DNA from: Mugil cephalus
Lineage: Eukaryota; Chordata; Actinopteri; Mugiliformes; Mugilidae
Direction: 5' to 3'
Length of the DNA: 64,000 nt
Assembly: GCF_022458985.1 (NCBI RefSeq)
Contig: NC_061781.1
Location: 17,825,001-17,889,000, forward strand
Positions 53,701-64,000 of the stretch are shown one piece after another (positions within the stretch are counted from its first letter, which is position 1; each line of letters opens with the position of its first letter). A program made the translations under genes and the position numbers. The notes under the pieces were generated by a model. The model worked only from the letters and a program-made list of their open reading frames with translations, was not told where the DNA came from and ran no database searches.

Positions 53701-54071
53701 TGCACCGCGTGGTCATTCTTCAGCCAGAATTTGCTTGGCACATTATCAGCAAAACTGCTCTTTCCAAATGTGAAGATCGCTCCCGTTTCTATTGACAAGT
53801 GGACACAGCTTAAGTCATCCTTGTTAGAAAATGCACTATGCAGGAGTAAACACTGAACTAAATCCCAACTCAGCCTGCTGTCAAGTATTTAAAGTAGCGG
53901 CAGCGTGACAGAAATAGCAACAGGTTTGCTTTGCACGTATGTGGAAACTAGCAGAAGAAAGAGCAGGTAGGTAGTATAGTGTACAAATAAGTATTCATAC
54001 AAATCTATATTCTGCCTAATGGTATAAGAAAAACTCTCACCGGGTTCTTCCTGGTCTGTCTGCCCTGTCAT
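44241..54071 (-). CDS. rpgr: Retinitis pigmentosa GTPase regulator, ORF15-type, 13 exons
   Basis: Ciliary transition-zone protein whose RCC1 propeller binds PDE6D and RPGRIP1 family members in mammals; human mutations cause X-linked retinal degeneration. Exons in coding order on minus: 54071-54041, 53788-53663, 53568-53476, 53088-53026, 52926-52768, 52679-52530, 52431-52273, 51713-51558, 50817-50693, 50573-50367, 49889-49352, 49231-49158, 47789-44241. Total 1809 aa, all phases closing. Residues 12-370 are RCC1 repeats ([36 protein letters not shown] close to human). Exon 11 is a Ser/Pro/Lys-rich linker. Exon 13 (628-1809) is acidic and ends in a basic tail with [14 protein letters not shown], near the human FWNNVLPHYLELK end. 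The start is the only in-frame ATG in exon 1 ([10 protein letters not shown]). Fish can have two rpgr copies; I cannot tell which this is. Confidence 0.95.
45365..45800 (-). repeat. rpgr: Coding tandem repeat in rpgr ORF15 exon
   Basis: Nine imperfect copies of a roughly 36-48 base unit. Each encodes SSEGESK (variants SSEVESK, SSEGENK) plus [10 protein letters not shown] of variable length. Plus-strand signature: TTTACTTTCTCCTTCACTAG recurring with few changes. Unit lengths are all multiples of three. Confidence 0.9.
48665..48710. repeat. (TG)n microsatellite
   Basis: TG repeat with two TTTG interruptions, inside rpgr intron 12. Confidence 0.9.
48920..48946. repeat. (AC)n microsatellite
   Basis: AC repeat with one ATGC interruption, inside rpgr intron 12. 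Confidence 0.9.
50818..51557 (-). other. rpgr: rpgr intron 8, nothing recognised
   Basis: AT-rich intron between the last RCC1-domain exons. No repeat or exon identified. Confidence 0.6.
51714..52272 (-). other. rpgr: rpgr intron 7, nothing recognised
   Basis: Very AT-rich intron without coding or named repeat content. Confidence 0.6.
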
Positions 54072-55222
54072 CTCCACCGTTATCCCTCCCTCATGTCTGC
54101 TGTGCAGCTCCGTGCCGACTGTCAGGTGGATAAAGGAAAGCTCAGGAGTTAGCTAAGCTGTCTGACTGTCCTAGTGTGGCCCACAGAAGGATCCACCGCT
54201 AATTACAGCTACAGTAGGTGAGAAATACTGATGTAGAAAGTATTTGGTGAGCAGAGCAGAATTCCCTTAAAAAAAAAATGAATATAAATGGAAGTATTGT
54301 TTAAGTTAAATATTTCAAACGCATCAATGCTAATTTCAGAATCTGAATTTTATGTTAATTTTAGTCTTCCAGCAACAATCTAACAAACTGTAGCTGTGCA
54401 ATAATAATAATAATAATAATAATAAAATGCTTCACCATGAAATGTGAACAAAACTATAGCAGAGAGATGTGATGTAGAAACTTTAAGCAGGTCGTAGTTT
54501 GCACCACTTCCCCTCATCCAGTACTGACATGAACAGTTCTGACCTTGAATTGTGCGCTGTTGTGACACTATTGGAACAAAAACTGTTCAATTTGTCCAGC
54601 AAGTATAAATTTCCTAATTTCAAGCCAGTATAAAAAGTGTCATAAAGTGTTTATTTCTGTTTTCCCTGGATGTTGTTGTGTATTTAACATTTGTCTGTTG
54701 AAAATACTATTTTCTACAATCTATGTCACTAGCAGGGTATGAATAAATATACGAATAAATACATGCAAAATACACACCTGGCCAAAAGTTAATTCACCAT
54801 CAATAGCACCTGTGCTAACGGACTCTGATGTTGCTGTCAGTGAACTCTCTTGACACCTGGAAAAAATTAAAACACAATGGGATCCACAACAACTTTTAGT
54901 TATTTCACATAATTCCCAAATACTTTAACCTTTATAAAGCCGGGTATTTTATTACAATATTCTTTTTCTCTAGTGTACCTTATGTAGCGGGTGGTCTCAT
55001 GTGATAGGATACTAGTCTACTTCCTGATTGGATACTACTGACTGTCCAATCACAGTAAAGGAAGCTCGGGCCCCGCCCCCAACTCGGTCCACGTGTTGGT
55101 TGGTTGGATCGTAGCTGCTGTGGCTCCATGTGTTTTGTGGGAAGGCTGTGATTCAAAGTCGCTTCTTTCTGATGAAATAGTTGACGAATATTGCTCACGC
55201 TCGTCTCTCCGTGGAGTTTACA
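54072..55222. promoter_or_regulatory. Divergent rpgr/otc upstream region
   Basis: The 1.15 kb between the start codons of rpgr (minus) and otc (plus). Promoter-like motifs cluster near otc: inverted CCAAT (ATTGG) at 55027-55031, CCAAT at 55046-55050, a GC box (CCCCGCCCC) at 55071-55079 and the E-box CACGTG at 55090-55095. No TATA box is obvious. The cluster could drive otc, rpgr or both. The rest is AT-rich. Confidence 0.45.
54399..54426. repeat. (AAT)n microsatellite
   Basis: About nine AAT/ATA triplets in the rpgr upstream region. Confidence 0.9.
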
Positions 55223-58058
<2,836 letters not shown>

Positions 58059-58224
58059 CTTCAGGCCTTTAGTTGGAATTATACATATGTGTTGCATTGA
58101 ATGACAGATCTGACAACATGCTTCACTGATGTCGAGTTCACTGTCACATCTTTACCAACTGATTAGCACTTCTACAACACTACAGGCAGTCCACATTAAG
58201 TTTGTTTGTTTTATTCAAGTTCTG

Positions 58225-58230
58225 ATTAAA
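58225..58230 (+). terminator. otc: Candidate otc poly(A) signal (proximal)
   Basis: ATTAAA 167 bases after the stop codon. A canonical AATAAA at 58914-58919 is a distal alternative just before the minisatellite. Confidence 0.4.
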
Positions 58231-58985
58231 CTATTGCATGGTTTTTACTTGTCTGTAGGCTATCACCATGCTATTGTCAGTCTGTTTACACTCTGTGTCC
58301 AGTGGCCTGGCCCGATGTGCTTGTGTGATAACAAGACAAGCAATGAAAATATGACATGACACGGTTCAGTGACATCGCTGATTGAATTGAATTACATTTC
58401 ATTTTCAGTAATTACATGTATATATATTATGTCTGTAATTGCAAATTATCCAGGTCATTGTGGATCAAATAGGGAAAACTCAAGCAAGTCCAGTTGCCTC
58501 CAATGGATTTTTTTTTGTGCAGCAAATTCTAATTTCTCATTTTTTGTTTTTACTAATGGCAGCATATCATTAGTCTAATAGTATAAGTATAATAATAGTA
58601 TAATATAACCTTACTCATATTTAAACATATTTGAAAAAGTACCATTTTTGGCAAGAACATTGGTATTTTATTGATATTGGAACATTAAGTCAAAAAAGGC
58701 AATTATGCTATTAAGCTAACGATATGGAGCTTTCTGCTACTTGACTTGACCAGAACCCAGCTTCAGTACTGTATGGAGTATCTCCGTGTTTAATCAAAGT
58801 ATTTTTCCTTGTAGAAATTCGTGTAGAACTACTCCAGGTAAAGTAAATGATTGAAATACTTCAACATATACTGTCAAAATGATATTGAGATAAAGTAATT
58901 TCCCCCTGGGATAAATAAAGTCATTCTGATATAAATGTGTCTTTACATCAGTTTGTGTTCTGTGAACTTCAGAAGTATTCAGTAA

Positions 58986-59428
58986 AGTCCAGTGGTCCAG
59001 ACCAATGGTCCTGTCCAGTGGTCTGGTCCGGTGATCCAATCAAATGGTCTAGTTTAACTGTCAGATGGTCCAGTCCAATGGTGCAGCCGAATAGTCCAGT
59101 GGTCCAGACCAGTGGTTCTGTCCAGTGGTCTGGTCCAGTCAAATGGTCCATTTCAATTGTCATATAGTCCAGTCCAATGGTCCAATTCCAATCAAGTGGT
59201 CTGATCCAATGGTCCAGTCCGGTGGTACAGCCAAAAAGTCAAGTGGTCCAGACCAATGGTCCAATTCAATGGTCCAGTCCAGTGGTCCAGTCCAGTGGTC
59301 TGGCCCGGTGGTCCAGTAAAATGGTCCATTTCAATTGTCATATAGTCCAGTCCAATTACCCAGTTACAATCAAGTGGTCCAGTCCAACAATCCAGTCCAG
59401 TAATCCAGTCCGATGATCCAGTCCAGTC
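58986..59428. repeat. GGTCCAGTCC minisatellite
   Basis: Roughly 40 imperfect copies of a decamer (GGTCCAGTCC, often alternating with AATGGTCCAG or AGTGGTCCAG) over 440 bases. Higher-order structure is visible: GGTCCATTTCAATTGTCATATAGTCCAG recurs at about 59145 and 59323. Confidence 0.92.
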
Positions 59429-59727
59429 GCACGAAAACGATGCTGCGTCATCTCTCATTCATAAACAAACACACATGCATACAGTCACATGGTTCATTCC
59501 AAACGATACTATGAACGTTCACACTACATTTCATCCGGTACGAAATAAAATGTAAGCTTTTTCTGTACACATACTATCATTGGGGTCTTTTTTTCTACAT
59601 GTAACGCAATACACCCAAACACACTGAGACATAACGTTTGTTTATTCAATGGAAATATGAAAACAAGGCTATTTCCTTGGCGACCACCCAGAAGGAGGCT
59701 GCTACGGCTGAGAGAGGGAGGTGAAGC

Positions 59728-59754
59728 TGAGGAGGAGGAGGAGGAGGAGGAGGA
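59728..59754. repeat. (GAG)n triplet repeat
   Basis: Nine GGA/GAG triplets just upstream of the presumed gpr161 5'-UTR exon sequence. Confidence 0.85.
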
Positions 59755-59941
59755 CGCCATTGCAGCCGCAGCTGGTCTTTAGTGATTCGGCTTGAGGAGG
59801 GACAGACAATGACTAGTTTTTGGAGATTTTTCCAGCTCGACTCATTCCTCAGGGACTGTATCGTGGAAGCAGACAAGTGAGATGGACGCTTTTGTCTCAG
59901 GAGACGGGGACATGTGGAGCCGCAGCGCCGAGCCAAAGCAG
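59755..59941 (+). other. gpr161: Probable gpr161 non-coding first exon (3' boundary at 59941)
   Basis: A locally GC-rich segment ending in a consensus donor (CAAAGCAG then GTAAAG). It is 1.4 kb upstream of the acceptor CCCCGACAG at 61309 that precedes the receptor start. It carries two short upstream ORFs: 59809-59880 (23 codons and stop) and one starting at 59882 that stays open through the donor. The transcription start is not defined, so the left coordinate is approximate. Confidence 0.5.
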
Positions 59942-60762
59942 GTAAAGAGCTGAGACAATGGGAGAAAGTTTTACTTGTTGGAGCTAACCTTAGCACCACT
60001 GCTAACGAGATGGAGGAGGTTACAGAGCTCCAGCCTGTTCACGCATTTGTCAAGAACTGTGCCTAAAGTAAAAATGCGGCCGAATCTGTGTTTTTAAAGA
60101 CGACTTTTGCTGCCGCCTTTACACCAAGTCGCGGAAAAGCGAGAACAATTATGAGTGTCTGGTTCAGAGTAAAGCGAGCAAACGAAACTTTTCTTGAACT
60201 AAAGCTGAGCATTTAGACTTTAATGGTAAATAAAGCCAGTATCCTTATCCCCCACTGAGGTAAAAGTAGCAAAAAAAGTGTTTTTGTTTCAAGTGCGTGG
60301 GTATATGCTACATAAACATGTAAAAATTGTTTATAGTTCACTTAAGTAAACAGAAGTAGTGTAACATAACTCCTCTTGTGGGAAAAGAAACAAACTAACA
60401 AAAACTGTTGGAATCATGTAAAATGTATCCTAAATGACGGTTTATTAGGTAAATTGTAGCTATATTTTGTACTTTGCAATGAAAACTGAACATTTTACAA
60501 GTTATGAAGGAGGATTTGGTTGAAGTATTAATATTAATTCGCTTTCATTACCTGATATTCATGTTAGATCCTATGTTAAATTGATTGCTTTCTTTTTAAA
60601 ATTCAAGTCATCTAATATTTTGCATGTGCAAGGTACAGATTTCTTCCATCTTAAGAGGTTTTTCTCAACCTGATCTGTTTTATCCTGCACATAATGATTC
60701 GAATTAATCTGTAATTACCCATGACTGACTGATTGAATGCTGTCTTGTTTATTCTCATAGGT

Positions 60763-61055
60763 TACCCATACGGACTTCACGATCGCGATACTTATCACGA
60801 TACCATGTGTTATTGCGATATCATGAAATTGCGATATATTGCAATATTCTGCATAATTCACTGAGAAATTTTAAATGGCAGCTTAAAATACATATTGTAT
60901 GTATATACATCAGATATCAGTGACAATTCAATGGACAAATTGTGGTGGAGGTGTGGAAAGTCGTTCACGATTGGCCCAAAACTTGACTTTTTCTTTTAAA
61001 ATTGATATTGTATCATAAGAAAGAATATCGCAATATATTGCCATATTGATATTTT
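60763..61055 (+). repeat. Dispersed repeat, copy 2 (CACGATAC family)
   Basis: Same block order and strand as 20522-20810, including GATATATTGCAATATTCT and TTTTAAAAT.GATATTGTATCA. It lies between the presumed gpr161 5'-UTR exon and the coding exon. Confidence 0.75.
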
Positions 61056-61353
61056 TTCGATTTCAACTGTATTTGTATAGGGTTAACTTTGGTTTTTGCA
61101 CCAGTGAACCAAATATGTACACATCTAGATGTTTTTCATGGTGATTTTGTTAATGCTATGAATTATTCTGTTGCCTTATAATTAAGAGGTTCTTCTTGTT
61201 TTTGCTTCCACCATTCATGACTTGCTCTTAAAGACATAAAATGTGCGGTTCACTACCAGTAAGAAGAATTTTACAAATGTCTTTCTGACCATGACCTTGT
61301 CCCCGACAGTCTCCAACCATTTCTTCACCTGTCCGGTGGTCCGGTCTCTCACC

Positions 61354-64000
61354 ATGAACAGCAGCAGGAACTGCACCGTGGTGGGGAATGGCGAGGGTCT
61401 ATCTGCCCTGGAGACGATCACCATCGTGACCATCACGCTCCTCGCCTGCTTGGGGAACCTGATGATCGTGGCCACCCTTTACCGCAGGCCTTACCTGCTC
61501 ACACCCAGCAACAAGTTTGTGTTCAGCCTGACTCTGTCCAACCTGCTGCTGTCCGTGCTGGTGCTGCCGTTCGTGGCGGTGAGCTCGGCAAAGAGAGAGT
61601 GGGTGTTTGGGGTGGTGTGGTGCAACTTCACCGCCTTGCTGTACCTGCTCATCAGCTCGGCCAGCATGCTCACCCTCGGAGCTATTGCTATTGACAGGTT
61701 AGTGCCAGCTCATAAATCACATATTTTAAAAATGTCGTACAAGTGAACGTTTTAAACCTGTATTCACTGTGTTTTGTTTAGCTGTATTTTAGACTCTGTC
61801 AGCTCCTGAGAAAAACATGTGGCTCTTTGCTTGTCTCTCACTACTCTGTTTGCAGTTTGGTGTATTGTTCATTTCCTGTCTGCAGCTGGACTCAATTAAA
61901 ACAGTAAATATACGCGCTATAAAATGTGCCAAATCGGGCTGTTCGGCTGAGGATATTTGGAAAGCAGTAATTTTGTGTTCATAGATAAATCGGTGGTGGT
62001 TACTGAGAGAGGCTTGTCGACGAATTTGTTCCTGTGACCTCGGGCAAAGAAGTTAACCACTGTAGAAGTTGCTCAACAACCACTGATTGTATTAGCCAGC
62101 TTCTGCACGTGAACGAGTCTGAATTAGGTCCCCTACACCTCCTAATTTCAGTGCAGTTTTTCCCATGAAACTTAATCAATCACGACTCACAAACCAGACA
62201 AAAGTTTTCGCCCAGTTTGTGGTCTCAGAGGGCAAAAGAATTTATGTCTAAAATAAGACAAAGAGTGATAGTTTGATGCCTAATTCTTTAGTTAGTTGTT
62301 GTGAAATTACTATTTACTTTTAAATGCGTTTATTTGCCATTTTTGTGACTCACTAACAATAACTGGGGGATTTGTTTTTATATAATAAAATTATAACTTT
62401 TTTAGTGAAACTGTCCTCACCCATGTCTTGTGAAACACATTAACTTAACTCAAAAATAAAGTTTTTAGTGCGGTCAGAATGTAGCCTTGCAAATAAACGT
62501 GGTCGACCACATGCTTAGGTCGTGATTTTTTATTTTTTTCTGGAAACTCCTCCAGCTCAAGTGACATGCATTAAACAGGACTAGGCCCAAAGTAATTTAA
62601 AATGCCTCCTGACATGATGCATGGATGCACCATTTAATCAGCAGAGCTCAGATTATTTCCCTTCATTTCTGTTTTAGAATTAAGAACTGAATGAACACAA
62701 AACACAATCAACAGTCTAATCTAATCAGCATAGGCTTTTTTTTAACTTTGGTTGTTTCTGCCAACTGTAATTCAATTTAGCAATTTAGCATTATTTTAGA
62801 CAAATGTGAAATTTCTTAGGTTTTTAATGTAGGGAATCAAAAATATACTGTAACTCTGGTCATTTTGACAATCGTATCAAAAAATGTTATTAAATCAAAT
62901 GTTCTCCGTTTTAGTTGATTCGATTTTTTTTTTTTTTTTTTTTTTTTAATGCAACACATCAAGCTCTGGGACTTGTAAACAACATTTGCGTTATTCGTCC
63001 TAAATGTTAAAAACAGCTCGAGTTAACATTGGATTTAATTTAAAGTGTCTTTTATTCCTGTTTTCAGGGTTCACAAATCCTCTGGAAATGTTCTCTGCAG
63101 CATACAGTCGTCACTGTTCTCTCTGCCTCCCTAATTACACTCAGCACCTTTGGGGATTTCTGATTACAGTGCATGTTTTTGTTCTCCTACCAAGCTCCTG
63201 TTTTTAGGAAAGCACATGAAAGTCTTGCTGAAGGGGAAAGGGCAGCCTTCAGCTTCAGTATTATTTTCTCCAGCCTGAGCAGCCTCCAAAGTCCAAAGTT
63301 TTTCTTGAGGTTTATTCTTTCATTCAGCTGATGTCTTCTACTTGTCCCTCTCTCATGACGACAGGTACTACGCCGTGCTCTACCCGATGATCTACCCGAT
63401 GAAGATCACAGGGAACCGGGCGGTTGTCGTCATTGTCTACGTGTGGTTACACTCGCTGGTGGGATGCCTGCCTCCTCTGTTCGGCTGGTCCTCGTTCGAA
63501 TTCGACTGCTTCAAGTGGACGTGTGTCGCGTCTTGGCACAGAGAGCCGAGCTACACGGCCTTCTGGGTCACCTGGTGCATGCTTCCTCCCTTCTTCGTCA
63601 TGCTGGTCTGTTACGGCGTCATTTTCCGCGTTGCCCGCATGAAAGCGCGCAAAGTTCACTGTGGGACGGTTATCGTGGCCCAGGACGACGCCACGGGAGC
63701 TCAGAGGAACGGGCGAAAGAACTCGAGCACCTCGACTTCCTCTAATGGAAGTCGGCGGAGCCTAGTGTACGCAGGGAGTCAGTGCAAGGCCTTCGTCACC
63801 ATATTGGTAGTGATTGGCACCTTCCTCGTGACCTGGGGGCCGTACGTTGCGGTGGTGTGCACCGAGGCTTTGTGGGGGCTGGGCAGCGTGTCTCAGGGAC
63901 TGGAGACTCTAGTAGCTTGGCTGTCTTTCTGCAGCGCCGTGTGCCACCCGCTCATCTACGGCCTGTGGAATAAAACGGTGAGGAAGGAGCTGCTGGGGAT
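61354..64000 (+). CDS. gpr161: G protein-coupled receptor 161, 5' part (truncated by window end)
   Basis: Class A orphan receptor; in mammals a ciliary, Gs-coupled repressor of Hedgehog signalling that raises cAMP. Two coding exons: 61354-61697 and 63365 to the window end, 326 codons (human about 529 aa, so the ciliary C-terminal tail is missing here). Visible parts: N-glycosylation sites N2SS and N6CT; TM1 with [22 protein letters not shown] in TM2; DRY at 114-116, with the Arg codon split by the intron; KITGNRAV in loop 2; the basic loop-3 start [35 protein letters not shown] in TM7/H8, with NPxxY replaced by HPLIY as in GPR161. The start has a good Kozak context (TCACCATGA). Teleosts may carry paralogues (a/b); which one is unresolved. 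Confidence 0.93.
61698..63364 (+). other. gpr161: gpr161 intron within the DRY codon
   Basis: AT-rich intron of 1.7 kb, donor GTTAGT and acceptor GACGACAG, with a run of about 23 T's at 62924-62947. No gene or named repeat. Confidence 0.6.

Larger units (their letters stand above)
58059..59700. other. otc 3' UTR and downstream intergenic DNA
   Basis: Holds the otc 3' UTR, two candidate poly(A) signals and the GGTCCAGTCC minisatellite. No additional gene is supported; open frames on both strands over the minisatellite are products of the repeat. Confidence 0.6.

Noticed and set aside
54072-54077. GTG-initiated two-residue extension of rpgr (upstream of MTGQ)
   Set aside because: Non-ATG starts are rare in vertebrates, and the ATG at 54071 gives a sensible short exon 1 as in human.
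59125-59416. Plus- and minus-strand open frames over the GGTCCAGTCC array
   Set aside because: Repetitive Val-Gln-Ser-Ser-Gly / Trp-Thr-Gly-Pro-Leu products of a minisatellite.
61243-61353. N-terminal extension of gpr161 from an upstream in-frame ATG
   Set aside because: The segment lies before a likely splice acceptor (61309) and is unlike receptor N termini. The ATG at 61354 has a better context and is followed by N-glycosylation sites.

Overview
This window is vertebrate nuclear DNA, almost certainly from a ray-finned (teleost) fish. Genes are split into short exons with GT-AG introns, intergenic DNA is AT-rich and full of microsatellites, and the mobile-element remnants are of typical fish types: Tc1-like transposons, terminal-inverted-repeat MITEs, a hAT relic and an L1-like LINE 3' end. 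There are no prokaryotic features. The five gene identities rest on protein similarity recalled from the human families. Exon boundaries were set by hand from splice signals, codon phase and protein continuity; in the four complete models all phases close.

Layout: sytl5 (+, 4944-21669, 17 coding exons, 743 aa), srpx (-, 40126-26283, 10 exons, 450 aa), rpgr (-, 54071-44241, 13 exons, 1809 aa, ending in a giant Glu/Ser-rich ORF15-type exon), otc (+, 55223-58058, 10 exons, 355 aa) and gpr161 (+, from 61354, running off the right edge after 326 codons, with a likely 5'-UTR exon ending at 59941). The order and orientations SYTL5+ / SRPX- / RPGR- / OTC+ match human Xp11.4. The next human gene, TSPAN7, is replaced here by gpr161, whose human counterpart lies on chromosome 1. 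rpgr and otc are divergent, with 1.15 kb between their start codons and a CCAAT/GC-box/E-box cluster beside otc.

The genes do not form one pathway. sytl5 is a Rab27-effector-type tandem C2 protein, srpx a secreted sushi protein, rpgr a ciliary RCC1 protein, otc the mitochondrial urea-cycle/arginine enzyme and gpr161 a ciliary Hedgehog-pathway receptor. rpgr and gpr161 both act at the primary cilium, but their closeness is probably coincidental.

I found no convincing new multi-gene system. The points most worth a second look are the fish ORF15 exon (a nine-unit coding repeat, a hydrophobic island, and no visible alternative C-terminal exons), a predicted gpr161 upstream ORF whose stop overlaps the main start as ATGA, a perfect 35-bp hairpin in a GATA microsatellite, a decamer minisatellite downstream of otc, an intronic MITE with near-perfect inverted ends, a probable 22-codon sytl5 cassette exon, and a TG microsatellite serving as a splice-acceptor tract.
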